Assembly: GCF_040183065.1 (NCBI RefSeq)
Contig: NC_091125.1
Coordinates: 128,860,121 to 128,924,120, forward strand
Direction: 5' to 3'
Length of the DNA: 64,000 nucleotides
Source of the DNA: Periplaneta americana
Lineage: Eukaryota; Arthropoda; Insecta; Blattodea; Blattidae
The notes below the pieces were generated by a model. It did not search any database. It worked only from the letters and a program-made list of their open reading frames with translations, and was not told the origin of the DNA. A program made the position numbers and the translations under genes. This document shows, in pieces, positions 1 through 11,625 of this stretch (the stretch's first letter is position 1; every line of letters begins with the position of its first letter).

Positions 1-640
1 GGCGTAGCTCTGAGGCAAGAAGCTGATCTCCTGATCCGACGCTGATCTCGGACATGGCTTCGAATCCCGCTTAGGTTGATTACCTGGCTGAGTTTTTCCA
101 AATTATAAGGCGAATATCCGGTAATACATGGCGAATTCTAAGTCTCACCTAGCAGAAATGCAATCACGATATCACTACAGTCCCGTCGCTCTTATTTCCG
201 GCAGCCAATCACGTTGCAGGTGGCTACATTTAAACGTGTGCGTCTTGCTATTCGCTGCTGATGAAGTTATGCACTTCCTAAGGCTCGATATATACTTAAT
301 ATAATCGCCCACCATTTTTGTTCTTTCATTGGCGTTCGCAGAAAGCACACGAGGACATTATTTGCCGCTCAATTATTTGCTCAATTACAATGTGTGATTT
401 ATTATTATAGGAGCTACGACATGATGTTTAACGGTGCGGCAAATAGATTCCTCGTCTAGTAGCTCGGCAACGAAAGAACAAAAATGGCAAACAATACTAC
501 CTACCTAGACTTTATAGAGCCTTCACTTCCTAAGGCGTAAGCACAGAGGAGGAATCACGCCGGAAATAACAGCGACGCGACTATAGTTCTACCGATTCTA
601 GATAACGTCGCAACTGATACAGCGCTGTAATGTAATATTA
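1..640 (+). mobile_element. SINE B-type copy split by a MITE
   Basis: A tRNA-related SINE of the family also present at 6389-6605 and 39760-40262. The left part (1-174) holds the degraded head (TTCGAATCCCG) and the body with 'gattacctggctgag' and 'ggcgaa' segments. The tail resumes near 587 and ends in 'aactgatacagcgctgtaa', matching 'agttgatacagtgccgtaa' of the other copies. The 412 bp between the two parts are a MITE. The left end may be cut by the window edge. Confidence 0.6.
175..586. mobile_element. MITE with CTAYAGTC termini, copy 1
   Basis: Terminal inverted repeats of about 28 bp begin CTACAGTCCCGTCGCTC on the left and, read from the right end, CTATAGTCGCGTCGCTG, followed on both sides by ATTTCCGGC-like sequence. 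The same 0.4-kb element recurs in opposite orientation at 36650-37041. It is inserted in a SINE. The flanks ATCAC and TCTAC may be a degraded target duplication. No transposase is encoded. The superfamily is not certain. Confidence 0.7.
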
Positions 641-729
641 AAAATGTTGCTTGACTAACGTTCGTCATACCGGCCCTCTCATTTTGATTGATGTGTTCAA
701 ATTTTTGTACTGGATCATTATATTGGAAG

Positions 730-1330
730 ATTATGAAAAAATTATACAGTTATCAAGGTGATGCAAAGGTTCGTAGCGTCTTTACGCCAACACTGGAGTA
801 GTTTTTCGAAGAAATCTTAGTTTTGAGTTCAAAAGTCGTCAAGCCATGTTTGTAAAGCATCTTCGTTATCAAAAAAGTTCCTTTAAACACTGTTGGGTAG
901 AGAAATGAAAAGGTGGAAATCTAAGGTTGCAAGATAGGGATAATATGGGGCATGTGGAATCATCTCCCAACCAAGCTTCTGGATAGCTGCTTTTGTCATG
1001 TTAGCGGCGTGCGGGCGTGCATTATCGTGTTGTAGCAGCACTCGATCCAGTCTTCCCGGTCGTTTTGCTTCAATTGCGGTCGCAAGGCGTCTGAGTTGTT
1101 GGCAATAAATGTAATTCCTGGAAAGCAATTCGTAGTATACAACGCCTTCTTTATCCTATTAGACGCATATCTTCTGTGGATGGACACTAGCTTTTGTACG
1201 AGATGTTGTGTGTTAAAACGACAGAACCATTTTCTTGCAGTGCTTTCTCCGATGATATTCTCCCCGTACAGTACATAAATGTTTCAATCCGCCTCTCCTG
1301 TCTTTGCTCCTCTATTAAACTTGAATACTA
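730..1330 (-). pseudogene. Mariner transposase relic, internally deleted
   Basis: Reading the minus strand, an amino-terminal helix-turn-helix piece (GESTARKWFCRF, near 1200-1250) is followed after a deletion by the carboxy-terminal catalytic half (LLQHDNARPHAANMTKAAI ... LDFHLF, near 900-1050). The second and third catalytic aspartates are still spaced 34 residues apart (HDN to LDF). The segment carrying the first aspartate is missing. The carboxy-terminal tail (DNEDALQTWLDDF) continues to about 750 with stop codons. Mariner transposases are about 345 residues, so only part survives. It cannot be functional. No clear terminal repeats were found. Confidence 0.8.
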
Positions 1331-3171
1331 CTCTGCATTTATAACATTAGGGAAAGTAACACCAATATGATTGAAAGTTTATGTCCGTATCGATGTAATT
1401 ATCTACCATAGTATTATACATAACTTTTGATACTGACACTTTTAAGGAAAATAGGGCAAATCTCGGAATTTGTTTTATTTTGTGTCATTCACAAATGCTG
1501 TGTAGGATGAGTCAGTGTAAAGAACCACAACAATAAAATAAGATATGCAGTATTTATCCTTCGGAGCTCGACACGCCAGATAAGAGACAAAGCATTCAAT
1601 AATACATTCCTGTTTCATGTCAAGTGAACATTCGCTTGAGAGATGAGTCAGTGAAATTCCATATGAGACAGCAAACAGAAGGCCGTCTATACAGGGGGAA
1701 AGTTGGATTGAACGTAAAGAGTGATTCAACGACCCTTCAACGAACTGAAAAGGTATTTACTATGGAGATTAAAAAAATTGCCACCTTGGAAAAATTTTGC
1801 CCAGATAGAATAATTACAGAAAATTCTTCTCACTGCCATATAGGTAGTAAGCCGTAATAGTTTCCTACTGTATCACAAAGAGAGCACGCGCTTTTGGGGC
1901 AATGTTTTGGATGGCAATTATTGATGTAAAACGAAGTATAGAAAATCGAACTCATATAACACTCAAAGGTTGTTGAGTTAGCTACTGAAAGAAAGTTGCG
2001 GTCTATCGCCTCTTTCGTTCTTACATCTTCTCCTTTCTAGTAGGTATTTTCGGAAGCTTAGAACTCAAGCGCCGGCATGACAATAGAAAGGTTCCGATTT
2101 CGGGACGTGTGTTTATATTAAAAAGCATGTTTGTGTTTCTTTCTTCCATTTTAAGTCATATTTTTCTTGGTTTTGTATCACAGTCTTGCTTTTTTTATAA
2201 ACGTGTTTCTCATATGTTTAAAAATAAAAGCATGGACAGAAGTATTGCTTCTAACCTTATAGGGCTTACTGTGGGCGACAGTACCTCAACATTATTTATT
2301 GGAAATCACTAAACTTTCACTGACTGCTGATAAATCATCATCACTACCTCAACATTAAGATACATTCTTTTTAATTTTTATGTTAAAACCAACTCGAAAG
2401 TAACTCTGTAACATATCTACTTCTCTTATCAGAGGAAACCTGTATTCTTTTAGTGCCTGAATGTTTCAATGTAATGAATTAATTATCCTTTCCTCCATGA
2501 GATAGAAGCATGCCTTTGAATGTAATGAAAAAAATAGAAGTAATGCTGAGTTAGTACAGCTCACAGCAAGGCACTGAATTAAGAAAATAATCAAAATTTC
2601 GAATTATCAATGTTTCTGTCCCTCTATTATTTTAATCATGTGACAAACACCCCTTAAATATAATATAGCGATTATTCTGAACATATACCCAAGCCGTTGT
2701 AATTGTGCGCTCGACAGTTATTTGCGTTGATAACTCTTCCCATGAAAGATTTGAAGAACGCTACGCGGCAGCTTTCTGAACCATTTAGGAAGTAGCATTT
2801 TGTAACAGCCGCTTCTGCTGCTACGAGGTCACTGCTGCGTTATCCGATTGCTAGCTAGCTGCCTTATATGATGTTACTATCACGTGCGTAATTTGTGTTT
2901 TAGTGTTTAATTATTTGTACAGTTGTTATTATAATTCTACCTGTGAGTTACCGGTAAATTTCAAATGGCTTATCTTAATCGTGGGCGTCAGAGCATTAAT
3001 AAGCACTGCGAACTTCTCTTTCTCTCACTTCCTCTCTTCCGCAAACGTGACATTGAACAGAGGCTGAGATATAATACAAGATCTGCAGCGCTGCTGTGAA
3101 ATGATGGTATACAAGAAACATGTCGTTCGGAGAATAACTCACGGAGTGAAAATCTTTTTTGAATAAAAGTC
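1331..3171. other. Unassigned AT-rich stretch
   Basis: I see no convincing gene, repeat family or mobile element here. Short open frames (for example 1624-1857 and 2109-2312) lack recognisable domains and splice context. Confidence 0.4.
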
Positions 3172-3395
3172 GGCCTGGGTAGCGTAGTCGGTATAGCGCT
3201 GGCCTTCTATGCTCGAGGTTGCGGGTTCGATCCCGGCCCAGGTCGATGGCATTTAAGTGTGCTTAAATACAGGCTCATGTCAGTAGATTTACTGGCATGT
3301 AAAGGAACTCCTGCGAGACAAAATTCCGGCATACCGGCGACGCTGATATAACCTCGGCAGTTGCGAAAGTCGTTAAATAAACCATAATTTGTTTT
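3172..3395 (+). mobile_element. SINE A copy 1 (tRNA-headed)
   Basis: The head is tRNA-like: A-box-like TAGCGTAGTCGGTATAGCGC and B box GGTTCGATCC closed by a GGCCTGGG/CCCAGGTC acceptor-like stem. The body (aggctcatgtcagtagattt ...) and tail (cgtcgttaaataa) are shared with the copy at 4995-5233. RNA polymerase III transcription from the internal A and B boxes is expected for this class. No clear target duplication is visible around this copy. Confidence 0.85.
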
Positions 3396-4210
3396 TTTCT
3401 TTTGCGTAAAGGAGTAGTATGAAATAGGCATCGAGATTGTTACTAAGGTCTCGTCAGCTGTTTTGTAGTGGCATTGTGACTAAATTGCATCTCTCGCTAC
3501 CAACATTACGTAAAGCTGCCAGGTGTATAGTTGCGACTTAGGTATAATAGCCTACATGTTAAAAAAAAAGAGAGAGAGAGAGACTGAGACAAAGTATACT
3601 GATCTAGAACTCGGGACTTTACCATTAAGCTATTATCTACTGAAGATTCTGACAGAAGTGGAAAGATAGGCAGCTTTTGCTGTTCAAGAGAAGATACCTG
3701 AAAGAATTCACTATTAGAACTTGCGATAGATCTAAGGCTGGGTGCATTTTATGTTCTTCATACTACCGACTGTACAATATGTTTCATTCATGTGTATGTT
3801 AATTAAGGAGTAAAATTTAATACACTTACTGCATCAAAAGGAGAATAAAAATTAAGCAAGTGAACTGTACATTCTGCTCAAGTGAAATTCGATGGTGTTC
3901 GTGTAAAGGAGGTTGTCATTTTTTGTGCAAATGGAGTTTTATTTCCCAGGGGAATACGCAAGTTAAATTGTACACGTGGGTTTGCAAAAATAGAAGAATA
4001 ATAGAATTTGATGTGTTTTATTTAACTAGAAAATTATTTTGTAATAAGAGTCCGATGTTCAATTTTCATTTAACTCAAAACTCATTTTTTATGACTTCCC
4101 TTTACTCAAATACCATCGAATAATATCATAATAATCATTACGAATACTAACACTGGTATAATATGCGGCACATACTCTTATTTCATTACTTCGCACACTT
4201 CTTAAATGCA
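3396..4210. other. Unassigned stretch
   Basis: Only a short A-rich/GA-rich tract near 3560-3590 stands out. No supported gene or element. Confidence 0.4.
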
Positions 4211-4508
4211 AAGCCGCGTATCCACGAACCGAGACTGCCACGAGCGGTCGCCTCTCGCGGCAGCCTCGCTTGTTGTTTGCCTCGTGTTTTGTTCTTTTAG
4301 TAGCGAGGCAAGAACGCGAAGCAGCGTCAGCCACCAGTTAGTGCGCGGCAACTGAGGCAGTTAACATCAGGTTGTGTGATGGCATCTTTACCAACGAACA
4401 GTCCACACGGAGCAAGTTAATCACTGCGAGGCACATTTGCTTCGAATCCAAAAACCGACTGGAACTGACTCACAGGTGAGGCAGCCTCGCTTCGTGGATA
4501 CGCGGCTT
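4211..4508. mobile_element. MITE with AAGCCGCGTATCCACGAA termini
   Basis: A perfect 18-bp terminal inverted repeat (4211-4228 and 4491-4508) bounds a 298-bp element that is GC-richer than its surroundings and has no coding capacity. A second inner inverted pair (GAGACTGCC/GGCAGCCTC) lies just inside. No convincing target duplication was found, so the superfamily is open. Confidence 0.75.
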
Positions 4509-4588
4509 AAGATTGCTGTCCACTCAGCTTTCGCCCATATAGGCTAATATACGATCTTTTCTTTATTAAGCATTTTCTAACAATTCTC

Positions 4589-4590
<2 letters not shown>

Positions 4591-4646
<56 letters not shown>
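4591..4646. repeat. (AT)28 microsatellite
   Basis: Uninterrupted AT dinucleotide run of about 56 bp. Confidence 0.95.
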
Positions 4647-4649
<3 letters not shown>

Positions 4650-4984
4650 GCTGTCCAATATATAATACCCTGTCTCTTAATTAAAATTTGTACCCGAAGT
4701 AGTGAAATATTTAGCAATGAGTAAATGCCCCAGTCGCTTCCAGCACACTGTTACATAGCATTACTGTATAGTCCGTCTAATTACCGCTACATCAAAATTG
4801 TCGACTACCTATATTATGTCATTCTTGGTGGTCTATAGCTAGGAAATGGAGCCAAAGTTTGGGGATTCAAATCCGATCCAGAGTGATGGATTTTAAAAGG
4901 GCGACATAATCCTTAATGTGCCTTTTTTCGGGGAGGGGAGGACGTAAAGCTGAATGTTTCGAGTCATAAATTTATGACCCGTTC
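4647..4984. other. Unassigned stretch
   Basis: AT-rich sequence up to the next SINE. 'gattcaaatccgatcc' near 4864 resembles a decayed B box, but nothing else supports a gene. Confidence 0.35.
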
Positions 4985-5243
4985 CTGATAGAAGAGTCGG
5001 CCTGGTTGGCTCAGTTGGTATAGCGCTGGCCTTCTATGCCCGAGGTTGCGGGTTCGATCCCGGGCCAGGTCGATGGCATTTAAGTATGCTTAAATGCGAC
5101 AGGCTCATGTCAGTAGATTTACTGGCATGTAAAAGAACTCCTGCGGGACAAAAAATTTTGGCACACCGGCGACGCTGATGTAACCTCGGCAGTCGCAAGC
5201 GTCGTTAAATAAAATATAACATTTTTTTTTTTTCTGATAGAAG
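4985..5243 (+). mobile_element. SINE A copy 2 with target duplication
   Basis: Full-length copy of the SINE at 3172: A box TTGGCTCAGTTGGTATAGCG, B box GGTTCGATCC, body, and a T-rich 3' end (T14). A 10-bp target duplication CTGATAGAAG flanks it (4985-4994 and 5234-5243). The head here is closer to a functional tRNA than copy 1, including the canonical GGCTCAGTTGGTA A box, so this is the better family representative. Confidence 0.92.
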
Positions 5244-5871
5244 GCAGCAGGCAAAATTTGTCGGTCATTTGACAGATTGAATTTAGACAATGAATAACCC
5301 CTGCAGTTGAAAACGTCATTAAATAAACTACAGTAATATTTATTAGTACTACTGCCACCACCATTACTATACAACCACCACCAACTAATATTTTCTTGTA
5401 TAGTCCAGATCGGTGTCTGCCCGATATCCTTGCTGAAGGTTATGATCAATTTCTGTCTTACCGTTACTTCAGTTTCCTCACGTATCTTGTTTATCACAGG
5501 GTAGTTGACACTTTAGCATTTTTTGCCACCCTCCCCATGGCTCGCTCCGCAGAAAATGCTGATTTTTTGTAGCACATTTGATTACGTTGGCTATAATTTC
5601 TCGCCTTTCGCCGTGAATGATTTTGACGTTTCCCAGCATTGGATATTTTAAAATTCTCTTTTAATCTTACTACAATTTCTTCTCAAATTCATACACTCGT
5701 CAGTAGTGATGACTGTGATGAGAAATATATGCAAATGTATATTTGTCGGAGTTGCATACCTTAATGAAACAATAATTACATGTTTCATATTTAATTAAGA
5801 TGACTTAAGCATGGCTGTTAGTGCATATATGTGCCTATTTTGGACGTTTGTATATATTCGACATTAAGAGC
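5244..5871. other. Unassigned stretch
   Basis: AT-rich. 'gcagttgaaaacgtcattaaataaac' near 5302-5330 resembles a SINE tail fragment. No gene is supported. Confidence 0.4.
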
Positions 5872-6111
5872 ATATCGTCGTTGTTCCTGCAATAACTCCT
5901 ATGTGACATATTTATCGATTTTCAGATTTTTGCTCTATTAAATAATTTAATAAAATCTCATATATGTAATTATATTTATTTCTTTCGAAAATGTAAGAAT
6001 TTACAATCTCCTATGCACTACTGCCATGGAATGAATAAATGTGATATTTCTTTCTACTGAAAAATTTTTTGTTTTGTACATAGGAGTTATTGAAGGAACA
6101 ACGACGATATT
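5872..6111. mobile_element. MITE with 33-bp inverted repeats
   Basis: Left arm 5872-5904 begins ATATCGTCGTTGTTCCT. Right arm 6079-6111 is its reverse complement with one mismatch. The 240-bp element is AT-rich inside and non-coding. Target duplication not seen. Confidence 0.8.
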
Positions 6112-6388
6112 TCATGCATAGTTGTAATTATTTTTGTAGCGAAAACTGTTTTCTGAATAAATTTTGGCGAGAAAACACGTCGTCAGCTAAAATAAAAATG
6201 ATGGTCTGAAAAAGATGAGGAAAATAGCAAAGTGTTTCAAGGATACGATAGTGATGTGGACGTTAATCCTATCGTATTACCAGATTATAAGTTTTATCCC
6301 TTCACGTCATGTGACGTAGAAATAGCTTTTTCTCTGCACAAGTGTTTTTACGGACAGGAGAAAGAAGTTGGATCTTGAAAACATGGAA

Positions 6389-6605
6389 AGGAGCGACGGG
6401 CGTAGCGCTCGGGCACGGGTTCGATTGCCGCTTGAGCTGATTGCCTGGTTGGATTTTTCCGAGGTTTTCTCCAACCGTATAGCGATTGTTAGGTATTCTA
6501 TAGCGAATCCTCGCCCTCATCTCGTCAAATACCATCTCGCTATCACCAATCTCATCGACGCTAAATAACCTAGTAGTTGATACAGTGCCGTTAAATACCC
6601 AACTA
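6389..6605 (+). mobile_element. SINE B copy 2
   Basis: Contains a B-box-like GGGTTCGATTGCCGC near 6416, then the body 'gattgcctggttggattttt', 'ttaggtattctatagcgaat' and 'cctcgccctcatctcg', and the tail 'gttgatacagtgccgttaaa'. The head is shorter than a full tRNA. The same family is at 1-640 and 39760-40262. Confidence 0.8.
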
Positions 6606-6917
6606 AAAAAACGAAAAGAATTGAAAACCCCTCAGAATAAGGGTGTAAGTACATAGGGAAACCATGCACTATATACCCTTATTCCGAGGGTGATATTAAA
6701 TTAGTGTGTCAAAAAGTTTCATAGTCGTGAAAGAAAATGAATTGTTTGTAGTAAATTGGTATTAATTAAATTAGCAACAGTCAATAAGGCAATAGGCATA
6801 ACTAAGAAATTAAAGTGACTTTTTTATGTCCAATAATTAATTTGAATATTTCCCATTAGGTCTATAACTTATGGCTAGTATTTTGCTTTTTGTGCGATTC
6901 TATACCATAGTTTCGTA
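6606..6917. other. Unassigned stretch
   Basis: Contains an imperfect inverted pair around a stretch reading 'ataagggt ... acccttatt' (6637-6686). Otherwise nothing recognisable. Confidence 0.35.
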
Positions 6918-7075
6918 TATACAGTCACGAAGCTTGAGTTGTGAGGGTGCTATGAACACTAGACTGTGCCGGTACCATTTCGCATTGTCTGTAATGAGGC
7001 GATATTAGCGATCCTAGTGGTTAGTAACTATCTATGGATGCATATTTACTACGTATTGAGCTTCGTGACTGTATA
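6918..7075. mobile_element. MITE X copy 1 (158 bp)
   Basis: Terminal inverted repeat TATACAGTCACGAAGCT at both ends. The inside ('gttgtgagggt ... caatacgtagt' on opposite strands) matches a second 158-bp copy at 38197-38354 in reverse orientation. The right flank 'ctagactgtgcc' looks like an outer extension of the repeat that is present on both sides of copy 2. Confidence 0.8.
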
Positions 7076-8363
7076 TACTAGACTGTGCCTGTACTATAAG
7101 TTTGCCGGCTCATCAGCTTTTAGTGCACATATAAGTGCATATTTCGGCATTTTAAGTGCATATTTTAGGATTTTAGTACATATAATTCTCAAACTACTAT
7201 CAGCAACTATAAATTCGAACTGCTTCACGTTTTCAACATATAATACTACACTGAAATTTACAACCTCATTAAGTTGGCCAATAGCAATAAAAGATCTTCG
7301 CCTTGTTATCCATGTACCTCATCAAAGTAACCCCTCCAAACTTGTTGTAGATTTGCTTAAACAGGGCTCCAGGCAAAATTTGTCGTCCATTTCTCACCCA
7401 TATTGAAATTGGAAGTTAGCATGATGTGATCATACCAGTGGCATAAGTGTGCGTGAGACTTCCTAAACACATACCGTACTCCACCCGAAGGACTTTTACT
7501 TGAGCTGGTCAGTATATGAATGAAAGGATGAAGACTGAAATTCCTGTAATAGTCTACTACGCAATGCAACCCGTAACATAGCATAAAAGATAGACATAAA
7601 ATTAACACTTACTAATGCAACATGTATAATCTTTAATTTTTTGACATACATCACAACTTACAAATACCCAAACCAAACTCATACAATCACATAACACATA
7701 ACCACCAACCACTCAAAAGTTCCACGTTCTACGAATCCCCTGTCATCTTTTTATCGCGCAGAATAAACTCACAAATCATAAGAGCTCTTTGTCCAAGGAT
7801 TTACCACTCCTTAGGCCTATGTATTATTTGTTACCATGGGTAAAACACCGAAGCAAGGTCTTAAAGGCTTAGGATTGAAAAGAAATAATATTAGAAAGCA
7901 ATACAATATACATAAGGTTATTTTATGAAAATTTGTTACAATTTAATTACATTTATTTACTTATACCGTAGGCTACTAATGAATGAAGTCAAATGTCTTA
8001 TATAATGGGATTATATAGAAATACACTTAATGTGTAATCCAGAAATTGAAAGCTTATCTACTTATTTGACACTTTTTTAAATGTCAATATTACAGATAAA
8101 TTCTGTAGGACAAATTAATATATCTATAATATTCTTATTTGAGTTTATATTAAATTATTTGATTTAGATACGGTGTGTACTTTATCCAATATTTCAAGAA
8201 ATTCGCAACATGATGAAATAAATTAATTGTTTCGAAAATCGTAAAATATAATAGAAAGTATGTGTTAACATCACGACTCTTTTTTTAATTTGAAAAATAG
8301 CTATTGCCCGAGAAAAGGGGAAAGGGCGCTATCCATTCTCTATATGAAAACAGAAACTTGCGC
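7076..8363. other. Unassigned stretch with a dispersed gcatattt-type repeat
   Basis: 7128-7185 contains repeats of 'agtgcatat' like those near 5820 and 37230-37390. They may be fragments of one dispersed repeat. Open frames at 6966-7406 overlap these repeats and show no domain. Confidence 0.4.
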
Positions 8364-8406
<43 letters not shown>

Positions 8407-8421
8407 TAATAATAATAATAA
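8364..8421. repeat. (AAT)n microsatellite
   Basis: About 58 bp of AAT with one interruption. Confidence 0.95.
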
Positions 8422-8777
8422 AATGGTTGGCGCTAGGGGCACAATACCTCGCCTCTTTGTCAGTTTCTGCAAGAAGTTCTAGCTGAACAACGACGACTTC
8501 ATTCGTGAGGTTTCCCTTACTGCTGTCAGAGGATCACTTGCCATTTTAAAATACTACCTATACTTTGTTTCCTAAAAAGGAAAAACTTTTGTTTGAACGT
8601 CTAATCCGTTTGTTTATTATGTTTAGGCCTGTTATATGTATGCTATTATCCTTTCTGTACTTAATTTCCCTTTTTTCTTCGTTCCCCACATTTCTCTTTT
8701 GTTTTCACTCTGTGTGTTATGCTTTGTCCAATGAGGCAGTCCCGTTATTGAGAAAGCTGAAAGAGTGTCTTTCTTAT
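8422..8777. other. Unassigned stretch between AAT arrays
   Basis: No gene supported. The open frame at 8565-8780 is a low-complexity hydrophobic translation. The flanking AAT arrays suggest old retroelement tails. Confidence 0.35.
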
Positions 8778-8785
8778 TAATAATA

Positions 8786-8834
<49 letters not shown>
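8778..8834. repeat. (AAT)n microsatellite
   Basis: About 57 bp of AAT with one 'agt' interruption. Confidence 0.95.
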
Positions 8835-8835
<1 letters not shown>

Positions 8836-8986
8836 CGAATAATGTCAGGGACTGTCAGACATCAAACCAATTTAAGAATAGACTAACGAATTATTTTTCT
8901 AACAATTCTTGTTAATAATAGCTGTTTCAGGTTTCTCAATGTTTAATGGTTATATACTGTATATCACAGATAAATATCTAAATTAT

Positions 8987-8989
<3 letters not shown>

Positions 8990-9039
<50 letters not shown>
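8990..9039. repeat. (TTA)n microsatellite
   Basis: About 50 bp of ATT/TTA, uninterrupted. Confidence 0.95.
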
Positions 9040-9040
<1 letters not shown>

Positions 9041-9049
9041 ACTATTTCT

Positions 9050-9235
9050 TACCAACGTTTTTTTATTGTCACACTAACATTACTTATCCAACTTTCATTA
9101 TTCACTTTCATGTTGTTTTATGGTCTAGATATTAATGTAATAACTATGTAAGCAATTGTATTCAATTAGAAGTAGAGTCTGGCTGGGCGGAAGAGAAGGC
9201 CTACTGGCCTTAGCTCTGCCAGATTAAATAAATAA

Positions 9236-9284
<49 letters not shown>
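9050..9284 (+). mobile_element. LINE 3' end with (TTA)n tail
   Basis: The segment 'agagtctggctgggcggaag' followed by 'ctactggccttagctctgcc' and 'agattaaataaataaa' runs directly into (ATT)16 at 9237-9284. This has the layout of a CR1/Jockey-type LINE 3' UTR with a short-repeat tail. No coding part is left. The clade assignment comes from memory of similar insect 3' UTRs. Confidence 0.6.
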
Positions 9285-9285
<1 letters not shown>

Positions 9286-10474
9286 ATGAAAGTGCAAAAC
9301 TCACTAAAATCAATCCTATGACTATTAACTCCACACCTGTTCTCTTATTTATCTCCTGCTAATTGATTTTTCTCATGTAAGAAAACTGGTAGGCCTACTC
9401 AATTTTATAGAAGGCTCAGTGTACCTTGAAGCAGTTCTGAAGTTAAGCCAGTGTGCAAAATTTCGTCCCTACTCAAGCTTGAACCCGGGCTTTTCCAGTC
9501 GGTAGGCTATTGACATGACATACTGTATTAGTCAGAACTCGATGTATCATTTTGTAAGTATGGGTAGCACGTTGTGATGAAAGTACAGTATGCGCAATAC
9601 ATGCCAATTACTTTATATCACTTGGCATCGTGTTCATAGTGATTTCATCACTTACAAGGTGACAATAGCGCCCATTACTCTTGTAAACATTTCTCGATTA
9701 TAGCTACGTGAAAAGTAAACATACCGTACTATATTCTTCTACACTGCACTGGTAACAATTAACAAAAATACCCTAATTAATACGCAAGGACCAAAGGAAG
9801 GCCACACAACAGGTATTTTCGAACCTATTTTTTTTTTTCGATTTTCCTTTTGGGAGGGAGAACGTAGCAATACGTAGTTAAGAAGAGGTACAGATTGGAC
9901 TATACCTATAGCCTATATCCTGCATTCTATACTGGAAAAGTTGATCAGTCAAGCAGAATAGCTTGCATGTAGTATTGGATACCTTCAGAACTCTCCTCCC
10001 GTTTTTCACTTGAACACGAAAATAGAACCAATCTTCTCCGAAAACGTAAATCTATTTTTATCATTTTCAAATTGTAATGTAACACTGTTCATCCAATATG
10101 ATAAAGAATATGTATTAATAATGCAGCTAATTAATAATAAATGAGCGCTCGCTTTGAAATGCGAGTTATGGCAGAGAAAATTCTACGATTTAATTTTAAA
10201 AAGAACATCAATTGCAAAGAAGTATTTAATGATTATTTAACATAATGGCAAACTATAAAGGAAATCCTTATGTGATACGTTAATTTCTTATAGTAAACGT
10301 CATGTATGCGAAATCCATTTGATTTCAGGAGAATCCTAACACGGCATCTATAACAGTTAATCATTTCTTGCAGTATAATCTATAGAATAGTGGAATTTCG
10401 GCTTTAATACAGAGGTAGTCATCCCCTTACAAACCATGGAGGACTAGAGTGTGGCGAGAAATTAAGGCTCCCAT
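9286..10474. other. Unassigned stretch
   Basis: Near 9420-9510 there is a possible minus-strand SINE fragment (decayed 'gcttgaacccgggcttttcc'). The rest is AT-rich with nothing recognised. Confidence 0.4.
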
Positions 10475-11625
10475 CTAGGGTGACCATATGTTCCGATTAA
10501 TCGGGATTGTTTCGTTTTTGAGCCTTAAAAACCTGTCCCGACTTTTTTTTTTAAATAAATAGGCTTTTGTCCCGATTTTTGGCATAAGTTTGCAAGTTGT
10601 AAACTTTTTATAAATGTGCCGATAAGTTTTATCCATAATACTTGCATACTGTTGACTTGGAAGATATTTCTCTATGCTATAGATTGTATCTACAGTATTA
10701 ATAATGACAATTTTTAAGTTGGTACTACATGTTTTGTTTATCGATAGAACGATAATATATTCGAGATTTTTTTTACAGTTTTTTGTTCAGTTAGGGTTTT
10801 AATCAATTTAATGCGTGTTTATAGTGAACATCAGAACTGTGTTTTATTCCTTATAACAATACCTAAGAATACCAACGTAAATTTACAGAAGAGCTTGAAA
10901 AGAAATTTCCCTGTTTTAGAGTTACGGCAACTATTCAGCTGAATATAACTGCAATGATTTTTATTCATATTTGCTTGCTAAATCTGAGTTGCTGAATGGA
11001 ATAGCAATTTCTGTTAAGTATGACTGGAGTAAAGAAAGTAAATAAACCCCTTTAAAAGCCTAATTTCTGGCTTTAGCTAAATATTAATCAATTTGAATGT
11101 GCATTTAATTTCTTCTCATTGCTATGATACTATTTTCAACAAGTATAATTTGAAATTATTAACATTTGTTCCTTCTTTTAGGGCGGCCGGGTAGAGCAGC
11201 TGGCTACGGACTGGAAGGTCCGGGGTTCAATCCCAAGTGGCGACAGGATTTTTCTCATTGCCAAACTTTCAGAACGACCCCGAGGTTCACTCAGCCTCCT
11301 ATAAAATTGAGTACCGGGTCTTTCCCGAGGGTAAAAGGCGGTCAGAGCGTGGTGCCGACCACACCACCTCATTCTAGTGCCGAGGCCATGGAAAGCATGG
11401 AGCTCTACCTCCATACCCCCCAGTGCCTTCATGGGGATACCTTTAACTTTTTACCTTTTACCTTCTTTTAGTGTTATATACGTTTCACTTTGAAATGTGT
11501 ATCCGTCATTTTGATTAAATCAAATAAATACTGGATTTTAGAAAAACATGGTGTCCCACTTTTTCCCTTAAGAAAGTAATTAGCCTAAAGTCTTACTTTC
11601 ACTCAAAGGAATTATGGTCACCCTA
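10475..11625. mobile_element. hAT-like element with TAGGGTGACCAT ends, nested SINE
   Basis: Ends read CTAGGGTGACCATATG (left) and ATGGTCACCCTA (right), about 1.15 kb apart. The flanks CTCCCATC and CTCTCACC could be an aged 8-bp target duplication. The inside is AT-rich and carries no intact transposase. A SINE C copy (11181-11460) is inserted with its own 10-bp duplication. A related fragment may lie at 62690-62815. Confidence 0.65.
11171..11470 (+). mobile_element. SINE C copy 1 with target duplication
   Basis: tRNA-like head from 11181 (GGCGGCCGGGTAGAGCAGCT ... GGGGTTCAATCCC) followed by a long conserved body (ttcagaacgaccccgaggtt, ctataaaattgagtaccggg, tcagagcgtggtgccgacca) and the end 'ctttaactttttacctttta'. 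CCTTCTTTTA is duplicated at 11171-11180 and 11461-11470. The A box lacks the segment CTCAGTTGG seen in the copy at 15613-15919, so part of the head is deleted. Open frames in this span are shadows. Confidence 0.9.

Noticed and set aside
11166-11471. Overlapping frames of 84-101 residues on both strands, and similar ones at 15590-15979.
   Set aside because: Both are translations of SINE C copies in opposite orientations.
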